Positions 35,944 through 45,198 of a stretch of DNA of 48,064 nucleotides are shown here, piece after piece. How positions within the stretch are numbered: position 1 is the first letter of the stretch; each line of letters starts with the position of its first letter. Under the pieces are notes generated by a model. It was not told where the DNA came from, ran no database searches, and saw nothing but the letters and a program-made list of their open reading frames with translations. A program made the position numbers and the translations under genes. This stretch comes from Chloroflexota bacterium (GTDB taxonomy: Bacteria; Chloroflexota; Anaerolineae; Aggregatilineales; Aggregatilineaceae), in the NCBI GenBank assembly GCA_012729765.1, contig JAAYCM010000012.1:1-48064 (forward strand), written 5' to 3'.

Positions 35944-37704
35944 ATGGACCAGGCACTCAAGTATGTTCGCCGCCCGTCGTCGCACCTGTGGGAGATCGGG
36001 CTGCTGGCGCTGGCGCTCGCCCTGCCGTATATGTCCTTTATGGATCGCTCGCGGACCTCGCTGGCGGTCTTTGCCGGCATCTACGTGATGCTGGGCCTCA
36101 GTCTGAACGTGATCGTCGGCTACGCGGGCCTGTTCCAACTGGGGCACGCCGCGTTCTTCGGCCTGGGGGCCTATACCGCCGCGATCCTCAGCATCGACTA
36201 CGGGATCACGATCCTGGCGACGATCCCGATCGCGATCCTGGTCGCGGGCGGGGCGGCGGTGCTCGTCACCAAGCCGATCCTGCACCTGCGCGGCGACTAC
36301 CTGTGTATCGTCACGATTGCGTTTGGGGAAATCTTCCGGATTGCCGTGACCAACAACGTCTTCGGCATCACCGGCGGATCGAACGGGCTGTTCGGCGCGG
36401 GGCGGCCAGAGTTTCCGCTGCCCTGGCTGGAGCCGGTCCCGGCGATCATGCTGGCGATCATCCTGGCGCTGCACCTGCTCGGCACGCGCAAAAGCGGCCC
36501 GGTGCTGCAATGGGGCGGCGCAGCGGTCATCGCGACGGCTTACTATCTGCTGCCGCTGGGGCTTGATCGCAAGCCGCTGTTCGTCGTCTCGATGGCGATG
36601 GGCGCGGTCGCAGTGATCGCCGGGGCGGTGCTGCGCAGCAATCGCGCCAGCGCGCGCGTGCAGATGATCGTGCTGGTGGGCATCGTGCTCGCGTTCGCGC
36701 TCGGCACCGTGCTCGGCGCGGAGACGATCACCGGCGAGATCGCGTACAGCATGGACGAGTATTTCAACGTGGACGACCCGACGACGATCCTGGGGGTCGA
36801 GTTTACGCCGGTCGCCTTCAAGCGCGACGCCCGCCCCTACTACTACCTGGTGCTGGGCTTCATCGTGCTGACGGTGGTCGGGATGCGCCGCCTGCAAAAC
36901 TCGCGCCTGGGCCGCGCCTGGCTGTACGTGCGCGAAGACCAGCTCGCTGCCGAAGCGATGGGGATCGACACGACGCAGATCAAGCTGATCGCGTTCGCCA
37001 TCGGATCGGCGTGGGCGGGTGTGGCTGGGGTGCTCTACGCCAGCCGCTTTACGGTCGTCGCGCCGGAGAGCTTCAACTTCCTGCAATCGGTGATCATGTT
37101 CAGCATCGTGGTGCTGGGCGGCAGCGGCTCGATCCCCGGCGTGCTGGTCGGCACGCTCGGTATGGTCGTGCTGCCGGAGCTGCTGCGCGACGCCGCGCCG
37201 ACCTTTATGTATGAGGGCGCGGGGCCGGTCGTGATCCTGGCGCTGATCCTGGGCTTCTATCTCTATCACGCGCAGGACCGCCTGCCCGCCGCCGTGCTGG
37301 AGAGCGCCGCGATCGCTGCCGCGTTCTTCCTGCCGCCGCTGCTGTTGGGCGAACCGGCGCTGTATGTGGTCGGCATCCTGATGGCGCTGGTGATGCTGAT
37401 CGCCATCGCCCGGCTGCGACGGCGCACCGCGCGCTATCTGCCCTGGGTAGCGGGCGCGCTGGCGGTGTATACGATCGTACTGCTGGCGGCGGGCGGGAGC
37501 CTGGGGCCGGACCTGAGCGACGGTGTCTCCGGGTTCCGCATCATGGACTGGCGCGACGGCCTGATGGGAGTCGCGATGGTGCTGATGATGATGCTGCGGC
37601 CCGCCGGGCTGATCCCGGAGCGGCGGCGCGGCATCGCCCCGGTGACGGTCGAGCAGCCGTCTGAGCCGATCCCGACGGCTGCGCGGCAGCAGACAACGGT
37701 ATAG
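35944..37704 (+). CDS. livM: Branched-chain amino acid-type ABC transporter permease LivM, enlarged
   Basis: This 586-residue permease is much longer than typical LivM proteins (about 320-430). Core motifs are present: MLGLSLNVIVGYAGLFQLGHAAFFGLGAYTAA, LHLRGDYLCIVTIAFGEIFRI and the C-terminal-type GGSGSIPGVLVGTLGMVVLPE. Between them (residues ~165-300) lies an insertion with extra hydrophobic helices and a soluble loop (SMDEYFNVDDPTTILG). After the core there is another ~150-residue hydrophobic extension. The ATG at 35944 directly follows the LivH stop. The additional helices could modulate specificity. Confidence 0.9.
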   Translation: MDQALKYVRRPSSHLWEIGLLALALALPYMSFMDRSRTSLAVFAGIYVMLGLSLNVIVGYAGLFQLGHAAFFGLGAYTAAILSIDYGITILATIPIAILVAGGAAVLVTKPILHLRGDYLCIVTIAFGEIFRIAVTNNVFGITGGSNGLFGAGRPEFPLPWLEPVPAIMLAIILALHLLGTRKSGPVLQWGGAAVIATAYYLLPLGLDRKPLFVVSMAMGAVAVIAGAVLRSNRASARVQMIVLVGIVLAFALGTVLGAETITGEIAYSMDEYFNVDDPTTILGVEFTPVAFKRDARPYYYLVLGFIVLTVVGMRRLQNSRLGRAWLYVREDQLAAEAMGIDTTQIKLIAFAIGSAWAGVAGVLYASRFTVVAPESFNFLQSVIMFSIVVLGGSGSIPGVLVGTLGMVVLPELLRDAAPTFMYEGAGPVVILALILGFYLYHAQDRLPAAVLESAAIAAAFFLPPLLLGEPALYVVGILMALVMLIAIARLRRRTARYLPWVAGALAVYTIVLLAAGGSLGPDLSDGVSGFRIMDWRDGLMGVAMVLMMMLRPAGLIPERRRGIAPVTVEQPSEPIPTAARQQTTV

Positions 37705-37713
37705 GGTGCTGTG

Positions 37714-38595
37714 ATGGCGTTACTTGAAGTTCACTCACTCAGCAAAGACTTTGGCGGCCTGCGCGCTATCGACGGGCTGAGCTTCAGCCTCTCGCCCGGC
37801 GAGATTCTGAGCATCATCGGGCCGAACGGCGCGGGCAAGACCACCGTCTTCAATGTGATCACCGGCATCTATCCCGCCACAACCGGCACGGTTGTCTTCG
37901 ACGGGCAGCCGCTGGTCGAAACGCACGAGCGCCGCTCGGAGCGCGTCCTGCGCAGGCTGCTTACCAGCCTGGGCGGGTGGATTCCCAAACTGCCGGAGCT
38001 GATCCTGGCGCGGCTGGGGATGGCGCCCATTCTGCGCCCGCACGATGTAGTCGAGCGCGGGATCGCGCGCACCTTCCAGACGATCCGCCTGTTCCCCCGC
38101 CTGACCGTGCTCGAAAACGTGATGGCGGGCGAGCATCATCGCGGCAGGGCCGGCGCGTTAGGAGCCTTGCTGCGGCTGCCATCCGAGCGTGACGAGGAGC
38201 GGCGGATCGTCGAGCGCGCGATCCAACGCCTGGAGTTCATCGGGCTGGCCGACAAGCTCAACGAGATCGCACACAACCTGGCCTACGGCGACCAGCGCCG
38301 CCTGGAGATCGCGCGCGCCCTGGCGACCGATCCCAAGCTGCTCGTGCTGGACGAACCCGCCGCCGGTCTGAACGAGGCCGAAGGGTTGGCCCTGATGGAA
38401 ACGATCCGGCGGATTCGTGACAAGGGTGTCACCATTCTGCTGATCGAGCATGATATGAAGGTCGTGATGGGCATCTCGGACCGGATCATCGTGCTGGACG
38501 ACGGCACCAAGATCGCGGACGGCACGCCCATCGAAATCCAGCAGGACGCGAACGTGATTGCCGCCTACCTGGGCGAAGAGGAAGTCGAGGTGTAG
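37714..38595 (+). CDS. livG: Branched-chain amino acid-type ABC transporter ATP-binding protein LivG
   Basis: This 293-residue ATPase has Walker A GPNGAGKTT, Q loop in ARTFQTIRLF, signature-type LAYGDQRRLEIARAL, Walker B LLVLDEPAAGLN and switch His in LLIEHDMKVVM; the ending ANVIAAYLGEE is typical. About 40 extra residues (roughly HERRSERVLRR to APILRPHDVV) are inserted between the first beta sheet and the Q loop relative to E. coli LivG. The ATG at 37714 is preferred over GTG 37711. It lies 9 bp after livM and 5 bp before livF. Confidence 0.92.
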   Translation: MALLEVHSLSKDFGGLRAIDGLSFSLSPGEILSIIGPNGAGKTTVFNVITGIYPATTGTVVFDGQPLVETHERRSERVLRRLLTSLGGWIPKLPELILARLGMAPILRPHDVVERGIARTFQTIRLFPRLTVLENVMAGEHHRGRAGALGALLRLPSERDEERRIVERAIQRLEFIGLADKLNEIAHNLAYGDQRRLEIARALATDPKLLVLDEPAAGLNEAEGLALMETIRRIRDKGVTILLIEHDMKVVMGISDRIIVLDDGTKIADGTPIEIQQDANVIAAYLGEEEVEV

Positions 38596-38600
38596 CTGCG

Positions 38601-39317
38601 ATGGCGTTACTCGAACTGCGCGATGTCAACACCTACTATGGCAGCATCCATGCCCTGAAGAATGTTTCGCTCAAGGTCGAGGCGGGCCAGATCGTGACAC
38701 TGATCGGCTCGAACGGGGCGGGCAAGACAACGACCCTGCGCACCATCTCCGGCCTGCTGCGCCCGCGCAGCGGCACGATCACCTTCAACGACAGCCCGAT
38801 TCACAACACGCCCGCCCACGAGATCGTGTACCTGGGCCTCACCCAATCTCCTGAAGGGCGGCTGATCTTCCCGACGCTGACCGTCAATGAGAATCTGAAC
38901 ATGGGCGGCTACTCGCTCGGCAACGATAAGGCATCGGTGGAAAGCCACCGCCAGCGCGTCTATGACCTGTTCCCCCGGCTGGCGCAGCGCAAGAAGCAGC
39001 TCGGCGGCACACTCTCCGGCGGCGAGCAGCAGATGCTCGCCATCGGGCGCGCGCTGATGGCGAATCCCCGGCTGCTGATGCTGGACGAGCCGTCGCTGGG
39101 ACTCGCGCCGCTGCTGGTCAGGATGATCTTCGAGACGATCGAGACGATCAACCAGCAGGGCGTGACAGTGCTGCTGGTCGAGCAGAACGCGCGCGCCGCG
39201 CTCCGGCTGGCCGACTATGGCTATGTGCTGGAAACCGGCGGGATCGCGCTCGAAGGCCCGGCAGACGAGCTGCTGCACGATCAGCGGGTGCGGCACGCCT
39301 ACCTGGGCGAAGCGTGA
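38601..39317 (+). CDS. livF: Branched-chain amino acid-type ABC transporter ATP-binding protein LivF
   Basis: This 238-residue second ATPase of the importer has Walker A GSNGAGKTT, Q loop in LTQSPEGRLIFP, signature LSGGEQQMLAIGRALM, Walker B LLMLDEPSLGLAP and switch region LLVEQNARAAL. Length and all motifs are standard for LivF. It ends the five-gene operon; a dispersed repeat lies 50 bp downstream. Confidence 0.93.
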   Translation: MALLELRDVNTYYGSIHALKNVSLKVEAGQIVTLIGSNGAGKTTTLRTISGLLRPRSGTITFNDSPIHNTPAHEIVYLGLTQSPEGRLIFPTLTVNENLNMGGYSLGNDKASVESHRQRVYDLFPRLAQRKKQLGGTLSGGEQQMLAIGRALMANPRLLMLDEPSLGLAPLLVRMIFETIETINQQGVTVLLVEQNARAALRLADYGYVLETGGIALEGPADELLHDQRVRHAYLGEA

Positions 39318-39366
39318 GCCAACCGGAGTTACCGGCCCGGCAGGGCGCAAGGCATCCGGCACGCTT

Positions 39367-39457
39367 CCCCCCCATCCTAAATCCTTCCCCCAAAATGAGG
39401 GAAGGACTTGCCCATTCCCCTTCCCTCCGCGCAGCAGTGGGTCGGGGGATGGGGGCC
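39367..39457. repeat. Dispersed ~90-bp GC-rich palindromic repeat, copy B
   Basis: This inverted copy of the element at 20330-20428 shares the run from CCCCCATCC through TTTAGG-like sequence and the TCCTTCCCCCAAAATGAGGG hairpin, then CCTTCCCTCCGCG and a GGGGGATGGGGG end. It lies between livF and the DMT transporter gene and has no ORF. Confidence 0.75.
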
Positions 39458-39468
39458 ATCGTGAGTCA

Positions 39469-39525
39469 ATGGTTTTCACACTACGCGATATGAAGCAATT
39501 CCAACAGCACGTGATGGCGGCATGA
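39469..39525 (+). CDS. Possible 18-residue upstream peptide overlapping the DMT gene start
   Basis: A short frame encoding MVFTLRDMKQFQQHVMAA ends in TGA that overlaps the DMT transporter ATG (ATGA). The overlap would suit translational coupling or a leader peptide. No clear ribosome site precedes it, and chance is a real alternative. Confidence 0.2.
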   Translation: MVFTLRDMKQFQQHVMAA

Positions 39526-40442
39526 GCGGAAAACTGATCTGGTATCTGGCGGCAGTCGCCGGGACGGGCATGATGGCGACCCTGGGCGCGTTCGTGCGCG
39601 AAGTGTCGCCCGGCAGCGAGTTCACGATCGCGCTGGGGCGCTTCGGTATCGGACTGATCGGTCTGCTGGTGCTGCGCGCCGTGCTTCGGAAGCGGCGGCG
39701 CGAGCAGCCGGTGCGGATCACGCGCGCGCTGGTCGGCTCCGGGATTTTCCTGCCGCTGTTCGTGGTGGCGTACTTCAAGGCGGTGGTGAGCGGCACGATG
39801 GCCAACGCCGCCTTCCTGCTCTATCTCGGCCCGCTGATCGCCAGCTTTCTGGCTGCGATCTGGCTGGGAGAGGGCTTCAACCGCACAAGCGGCCTGCTGC
39901 TCGGCAGTGCGCTGCTGGGCACACTGTTTATCACCGAATTCCGCCTGCCGCAAAACAGCGATCAGGCCGAGAGCGTGATCTTCGGGCTGCTGTCCGGCCT
40001 GTTCTACGGCCTGTTCCTGCTGATGAACAATCCCCGGCTGGAAGGCGACACCAACAGCTTCGCGGGCATCTCCGTTCAGTTTCTCGTGGCGTCGCTGGTC
40101 ATGCTGCCGTTTGTGGGCGCGGCGGGAGTGAATCTGACCGGCTCCGATCTGCTGTGGATCGCGGGCATCGGCGTGATTCACGGTTTCGCCGCGCTGACGC
40201 TGGTGATCTCCGCGCTCGGCCACCTGAAGACGATCGAGTATGGGACGATCGCGTATGGTGAGCCGGTCATGGCGGCGCTGATCGGCGGCGTGTTTTACCA
40301 CGAGGCGATCTCGCTGTTGCAGCTAATCGGCTGCCTGCTGGTGCTAATCGCGGGAATCGCGCGCGTGTTCGTCAGCGATTCACCCGCCGCAGCGAGCGGG
40401 ATCGCGCCGCAGCCCGAACCCGGCCCGCTGCCGGAAAGCTAG
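39522..40442 (+). CDS. EamA/DMT superfamily transporter
   Basis: This 306-residue inner-membrane protein has about ten helices arranged as two EamA repeats: LAAVAGTGMMATLGAFVREVSPG opens the first and VIFGLLSGLFYGLFLLMNN the second, ending with EPVMAALIGGVFYHEAISLLQLIGCLLVL, the typical family end. Members export metabolites or amino acids or take up nucleotide sugars. It follows the Liv operon in the same direction but is separated by 200 bp and a repeat. Its C-terminus is a short Pro-rich tail. Confidence 0.88.
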   Translation: MSGKLIWYLAAVAGTGMMATLGAFVREVSPGSEFTIALGRFGIGLIGLLVLRAVLRKRRREQPVRITRALVGSGIFLPLFVVAYFKAVVSGTMANAAFLLYLGPLIASFLAAIWLGEGFNRTSGLLLGSALLGTLFITEFRLPQNSDQAESVIFGLLSGLFYGLFLLMNNPRLEGDTNSFAGISVQFLVASLVMLPFVGAAGVNLTGSDLLWIAGIGVIHGFAALTLVISALGHLKTIEYGTIAYGEPVMAALIGGVFYHEAISLLQLIGCLLVLIAGIARVFVSDSPAAASGIAPQPEPGPLPES

Positions 40443-40466
40443 CGCCGGGGCGTATGGCTGATACGT

Positions 40467-42776
40467 CTATCCGCTGAAATCGAGCACGGCGTTCGCGTCC
40501 GCCGCCAGCGCGACCGGCTCACCCAACTCGCCGCCGGGACCCAGCCGCGCCGGGATGCGTGCGCCATCGCGCACGAACACCGGGATACGATCCAGCGGCG
40601 CGGGCACTTCGATCACCTGCCCGCCCGCCACGCGCTGCCCTGTCCACAGATCGCGCCAGCCGCCGGGCGGGAGCGTCCCACGCCAGACCGCCGCGCCTTC
40701 GTCCACCACCGGGCAGACCAGCAGATCGCGCCCAAACAGGTATTGGTAGGGCGAGGCGTTGGCATGATAGAGGCCCAGGGCGCGCATCATCGGCTCGCCG
40801 GTCCGGGCGCTGTGCTGTGCTTCCTGCCAGATATACGGCATCAGGTTGTGGCGCACGTTGACGAAGAAGCGGAAGGCCGGGATCACCCGCTCGTCGCCGG
40901 TGCGCGCCTGGATGTTCCAGGGCGTGCGGTCGTGCGACGGCTCGCGGTGCTGGTTGAACTCGGAATGATACTGCATGATCGGGCAGAAGGCGGCCATCGC
41001 CGCGCTGCGCAGATACAGCTCCGCGCCGGGAATCGCGCCGCTGAACCCGCCGATGTCCCAGCCCCAGAACGGGATGCCCGAAATGCCCGCCGAGAGTCCC
41101 GCCAGGATCGAGGCGCGGAAGGCGTCCCAGGTCGAATTCTCGTCCCCGGCCCAGTGCGCGGGGGAACGCTGCGAGCCGGTGAAGCCCGCCCGGCTGAAGG
41201 TCAGCGCGTCACCGCCTCGCTTCTCGACCGCCATCTGGTAGTACGCCTCGACGTAGCGCTGCGGATACTCGTTCCACACCTCGTCGCCCCGGCGGCCATC
41301 GGCGAACTGCGCGTCGAGGCTCCACAGGTGCTCGCCGCCGTCGGTCTTGAAGCCGTCGATCCCGAAGTCGTCCAATAGATAGGCGCGCTTGCCCAGCCAC
41401 CACGCGCGCGCGGCGGGATTGGTCACGTCCCACAGGTAGCCGTTACGGAACCAGAACGGGCGCACGCGGTAGAAGCTGCCGTCCGGCTCGCGCACGCCGA
41501 AGCCCTGCGCCTCGAAGTGCGCCCGGTCGGCGGCGTGCTGGGGATGATCGCCTTCCGGCGCTTTGAGCACGGGCACCTGCCACAGCAGCAGGCGGATGTC
41601 CTGGGCGTGCAGCCAGTCGATCATGCCCTTCGGATCGGGCCACTTGCCCTCAGCCGGGAAGGTGAACTCGTCGCCCCGGAAAAAGTGATCGCCGCCGCGC
41701 GGGGTGTACTGCGCGTCGTTCCAGATATAGAACGTTGTCTCGTCGCTCCACGCCTCGATCACCAGCGCGGACGGCGTGATCGCGTGCGCGAACGAGGCTT
41801 CGACCTCGCGCACGACGCGCGCCTGGCTGTTCCACTCGTTGCCGCTCATCCACAGCCCGAAGGCCCACAGCGGCGGGAGCACCGCCGGGCCGGTGATCTG
41901 CGCGAACTGCCCCACGCTCGCCAGCGGATCGTCGTTCACAAACCACGACAGCGTCAGCGATTCGTCCGGGCCAAGGTCCGCTTCGAGAGTCCAGCAGTCC
42001 GGGCGGGACGCGGCCAGGTCGAACTGCATCCAGCGGCTGCTCTGCACCCACACGCCGCGGCCCGCCGAGGTGAGCAGGAACGGCACAGGCAGATAGGTGC
42101 GTTTGCCCTGGGTCTTGTACTGCTCGTAGCAGCGGATATCGAGCACGTTCCCGCGCTGATCGAGGGCGTTATAGCGCTCGCCCAGCCCGAAGAAGCGCTC
42201 ATCCGGCGCGCAGTCGAACGCGATCCGCACCCGCCGCGCCTGCGTGCCATCCGTCAGCCACGCGATCGCGCGGATCGCGGGTAGTCCCGCCGGGGCGAGG
42301 GGGCCGGGTCCGCTGCCGGGCGTGATCGTCATCGACCACACACCGGGCCAGGACTCGTGCACTGCCGGGGGTGCGCCGGAAGCGGTGGTTTCCCAGGCCA
42401 TGCCGCGCAGCGCGTAACGCTCCGACTGCTGGCCGTCCGCCTCGATCCAGTAAGAGAGCGTCTGCCCGGCGGGGGGCGCGGTCAGCGCCGCGTGCCACAC
42501 ATCCTGCTCGACTTTGACCAGCCGCTCCAGGTACTCCGCGCCTACTCCCGCTTCGAGCGTGGGCTGCCACTGCTCCTGGCGCACAGCCTCGACGCTGGGG
42601 CCGGGCCGCCCGTCGATCTGTGTGTGGACCCGCACGCGCTGCACCACGCCGGGGGGGCGGGTCGCAATCCCGATGGTGAAGGGCTGCCCCGCCAGCGGAT
42701 CGCGCGGGAAGCGCTCTTCCGGCCCCTGATCGTAGGGATGCTGCTGGCCGTAAGGTTGGTGTATCAGCTCTGGCAT
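40467..42776 (-). CDS. Glycoside hydrolase family 31 protein (alpha-glucosidase/alpha-xylosidase)
   Basis: This 769-residue retaining alpha-glycosidase has the nucleophile D479 in DGFKTDGGEHLW (the FKTDxGE form resembles E. coli YicI alpha-xylosidase) and acid/base D545 in HWAGDENSTW. Other GH31 stretches are FFGLGERYNALDQRG, GLWMSGNEWNSQ and GLSAGISGIPFWGWDIGGFSG. There is no signal peptide, so it acts on imported oligosaccharides. The ATG at 42776 has AAGGA upstream and overlaps the end of the GH15 gene by 13 bp, so the two are coupled. It is the last gene of the ROK-importer-GH15-GH31 operon. Confidence 0.92.
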   Translation of the reverse strand: MPELIHQPYGQQHPYDQGPEERFPRDPLAGQPFTIGIATRPPGVVQRVRVHTQIDGRPGPSVEAVRQEQWQPTLEAGVGAEYLERLVKVEQDVWHAALTAPPAGQTLSYWIEADGQQSERYALRGMAWETTASGAPPAVHESWPGVWSMTITPGSGPGPLAPAGLPAIRAIAWLTDGTQARRVRIAFDCAPDERFFGLGERYNALDQRGNVLDIRCYEQYKTQGKRTYLPVPFLLTSAGRGVWVQSSRWMQFDLAASRPDCWTLEADLGPDESLTLSWFVNDDPLASVGQFAQITGPAVLPPLWAFGLWMSGNEWNSQARVVREVEASFAHAITPSALVIEAWSDETTFYIWNDAQYTPRGGDHFFRGDEFTFPAEGKWPDPKGMIDWLHAQDIRLLLWQVPVLKAPEGDHPQHAADRAHFEAQGFGVREPDGSFYRVRPFWFRNGYLWDVTNPAARAWWLGKRAYLLDDFGIDGFKTDGGEHLWSLDAQFADGRRGDEVWNEYPQRYVEAYYQMAVEKRGGDALTFSRAGFTGSQRSPAHWAGDENSTWDAFRASILAGLSAGISGIPFWGWDIGGFSGAIPGAELYLRSAAMAAFCPIMQYHSEFNQHREPSHDRTPWNIQARTGDERVIPAFRFFVNVRHNLMPYIWQEAQHSARTGEPMMRALGLYHANASPYQYLFGRDLLVCPVVDEGAAVWRGTLPPGGWRDLWTGQRVAGGQVIEVPAPLDRIPVFVRDGARIPARLGPGGELGEPVALAADANAVLDFSG

Positions 42777-43849
42777 GGTCCTTCTCCCAGTCGTGAGGTA
42801 ACGATCAGCCACATGGCGTGCGACCACAGCAGCGGGCGGGCGATGGTGCCCCATTTTGCTTCCCACTCGGCATAGCGATCAGGGAACAGGCGGTGATCCG
42901 GCACCTGCTCCGGCAGCGCGCCGTCCGGCCCGGCCTGCGCCGCGATCCAGTCCAGCAGCGGGCGGGCACGATCCGGCTCGCCGCGCTCGGCATAGACCCA
43001 CGCCAGCCACGCTGTGAGCAGAATCCACTCCCCGCCGCCATAGTAGGTATCGGCAGCATAGCGGTAGACGCCGCCGCCGGGCCGGTGCAGGTCGCGCTCG
43101 ATCTGTGCCAGCGTGTGCTCAAAGCGCGGATCGTCCACCTTGACCAGGCGATAGGGGACGGCGGTCCACAGCAGGCTGGCATCGACCGTTTCGGTCCCCA
43201 GATATTTGACCAGGTGCCCACCGGCGGCGACGCCCTGGCCCAGTGCGAAGTCACGAATCCGCTGTGGCAGATCGGGGGGCACGAGGTCCGGGGCGCGCTG
43301 GCACACCGCATCCAGCCCGCCGTAGATCGCGGCCAGTGTACTGAGGTGAATCCGGTCGCGGTGCTCTTCCCAACAGTCATAGTTGGGCACCTGCCACAGC
43401 GCGCCGAGATAGCGGGCCGTCAGCTCGACCGCCGGACGCAGCGCCGCCCACAGATCGTCGTCGCCGGTACGCCCCACATGATCGACCAGCCCCCACAGCC
43501 ACGTACCGTAGCCGTCAAGTTGGAAGTCCCACCAGAAGTCCTCGCCGGGCGCACCGTCGAGCGTGAAGCGGGTCGGCAGATAGTCCAGATCGTCGGGCGT
43601 TTCGCCGCGCGCCAGCTTGCCCAACAGCGTTTCGAGCCGGGGCCGCTGTGCTTCCAGCGTGCGCCCGACCCACTGGTAGAAGGCGTGCGCGCTGGCGTGC
43701 TGCCCGGCGCAATCCATCCCCAGCGCGATCCAGGTGCCATCGCGCAGCCACGAGTAGCCATACTGCGAGAAGGTCGGTGAGGCGACATACGCCCCGCTCC
43801 GCGCCTGCCCGGCACGGATGATGTCGATACTGGTGGTGTACAGGTTCAT
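42764..43849 (-). CDS. Glycoside hydrolase family 15-like protein (glucoamylase family)
   Basis: This 361-residue inverting alpha/alpha-barrel enzyme has the opening RSGAYVASPTFSQYGYSWLRDGTW, the GH15 hallmark. It has a catalytic-acid region NYDCWEEH (E161/E162) and a likely base E314 in ALPEQVPDH, with the Trp-rich WWDFQLDGYGTWLWG between. It lacks the ~250-residue N-terminal beta-domain of full bacterial glucoamylases, so it is a short version. It is cytosolic and probably releases glucose from imported oligosaccharides together with the GH31 enzyme whose gene it overlaps. Confidence 0.85.
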   Translation of the reverse strand: MNLYTTSIDIIRAGQARSGAYVASPTFSQYGYSWLRDGTWIALGMDCAGQHASAHAFYQWVGRTLEAQRPRLETLLGKLARGETPDDLDYLPTRFTLDGAPGEDFWWDFQLDGYGTWLWGLVDHVGRTGDDDLWAALRPAVELTARYLGALWQVPNYDCWEEHRDRIHLSTLAAIYGGLDAVCQRAPDLVPPDLPQRIRDFALGQGVAAGGHLVKYLGTETVDASLLWTAVPYRLVKVDDPRFEHTLAQIERDLHRPGGGVYRYAADTYYGGGEWILLTAWLAWVYAERGEPDRARPLLDWIAAQAGPDGALPEQVPDHRLFPDRYAEWEAKWGTIARPLLWSHAMWLIVTSRLGEGPCQS

Positions 43850-43868
43850 GGTGATTTATCGAATAGGT

Positions 43869-43898
43869 GGGCGGCGGCAGGCTGTCCCACCGCCGCCC
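43869..43898 (-). other. Intercistronic hairpin after the second sugar-binding protein gene
   Basis: Perfect 9-bp arms GGGCGGCGG and CCGCCGCCC surround a 12-nt loop, between the binding protein stop and the GH15 start. No T-run follows. It parallels the hairpins after the other two binding-protein genes. Confidence 0.65.
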
Positions 43899-43914
43899 TG
43901 CAAACGGAAGCACG

Positions 43915-45144
43915 TTACTGGATCAGGGCGTCAAGTTCCTGTTTGGCCGACTCCAGCGCGGACGCCGGGTCCAACTCGCCGTTGACCACCGCATCGAGCA
44001 ACGCGTTGATGCTGTCTTGCATCTCGTTCTGGCGCTCGATCACGGGCGGCATCACCGGGCTTTCCAACGCCTGGAACACGGCCCCACGGTTTTCGGGTGG
44101 GGTCTGCCCCAGGTAGGCTTCGAAGTATTCCGGCTGATCGAGGGCCGTCAGCTCCCACGATGCCTCGATGCGGACATTGGCTGCCGCCTCGCTCGAAGTC
44201 AGGAACTCGGCCCACGCGGCGGCCTCTTCGGGGTGCGCGGTATCTTTGGCGACGGCGATGCCGTTGGCGAAGAAGTGGTGCGCCTTCTGATCCATGCCCG
44301 GCTCAAGCTGGACATCCCACGCGAAGGGCGCTTCGGCAAACACCGGGAACATCCAGATGCCGATCACGACCATGCCGAGCTTGCCCTGCGCGAACAGTTC
44401 CTCATTGGCGATGCCGCCCAGCTCGATCGGATCGGGCATCACGTCGTCGTCCAGGAAGCTGACCATCGTCTCTAGCGTTTCGACGCACGCCTCAGAGTTG
44501 ATCGTCGATTCGGTCATGTCGGCGTTGAAGAACTCGCAGCCGTTCTGCGCGGCTTTCTTGTAGAACTCCCAGAACTGGATCGGGGAATAGAGGCCCCAGA
44601 TGTCGTCGCCCAGGGCTGAGATCGCGCGGCCAGCTTCAACTGCCTGCTCCCAGGTCCAGTCCGGCGCCGGATAGTCGATCCCGGCCTGGTCGAAGAGGTC
44701 CTGGTTGTAGAACAACAGCACGGTCGAGAACGATTCCGGCAGGGCAAGCTGCTGGCCCTCGTACTGGAAGGCTTCCAGCGCACGCGGATAGTAGGGCGCT
44801 TCGGCATCGAGGTAGCTGCCCAGGTCGAGCAGGACGTCGTTGGCCGCGTAGCTGACAAAGCTCTCGTAGTTCAGCTCGAACACGTCCGGCGGCTCGCCGC
44901 CCACAAAGTCGGCCTGAAGCAGTGTGAAGTAGTCGGCGAACGGCGCGCTGGTGACTTCGACCGTGACGCCGGGGTTCTCGGCCTCGAACGCCGCCACGAT
45001 CGCGGCCAGGTCTTCGACGTGGTCCGGGTCGGACGAGAAGTTGAAGTAACGGATGGTGACGTCATCCTGAGCAAAGCTCTGGACGGGCAGCAGCGCGGCC
45101 AGCAGTACGGCCACAAGAGCAAAGACAAAGAGCTTGCGATACAT
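43915..45144 (-). CDS. Sugar ABC transporter substrate-binding protein (family 1)
   Basis: This 409-residue extracytoplasmic protein has a signal peptide in residues 1-26 (VFALVAVLLAALLPVQSFA) and a mature start QDDVTIRYFNFSSDPDHVEDLAAIVAAFEAENPG. Family-1 motifs include FVGGEPPDVFELNYESF and TAHPEEAAAWAEFLTSSE. There is no lipobox Cys. It lies 54 bp downstream of the MalG-type permease and 65 bp upstream of GH15. The operon's GH31/GH15 content suggests an alpha-linked glucose or xylose oligosaccharide as ligand. Confidence 0.92.
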   Translation of the reverse strand: MYRKLFVFALVAVLLAALLPVQSFAQDDVTIRYFNFSSDPDHVEDLAAIVAAFEAENPGVTVEVTSAPFADYFTLLQADFVGGEPPDVFELNYESFVSYAANDVLLDLGSYLDAEAPYYPRALEAFQYEGQQLALPESFSTVLLFYNQDLFDQAGIDYPAPDWTWEQAVEAGRAISALGDDIWGLYSPIQFWEFYKKAAQNGCEFFNADMTESTINSEACVETLETMVSFLDDDVMPDPIELGGIANEELFAQGKLGMVVIGIWMFPVFAEAPFAWDVQLEPGMDQKAHHFFANGIAVAKDTAHPEEAAAWAEFLTSSEAAANVRIEASWELTALDQPEYFEAYLGQTPPENRGAVFQALESPVMPPVIERQNEMQDSINALLDAVVNGELDPASALESAKQELDALIQ

Positions 45145-45198
45145 GTTTTCTCTCTCCTTAGATAGTTACTTTCGAACGATTCAGCAGCGCGGCGATGG

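Noticed and set aside
35863..37269. 468-codon minus-strand frame opposite livM
   Set aside because: Low-complexity Asp/Arg/His/Gln-rich shadow translation; livM motifs on the plus strand are unambiguous.
38607..40301. 564-codon minus-strand frame across livF and the DMT gene
   Set aside because: It runs opposite two well-recognised genes and through the dispersed repeat; composition is that of a GC-rich shadow frame.
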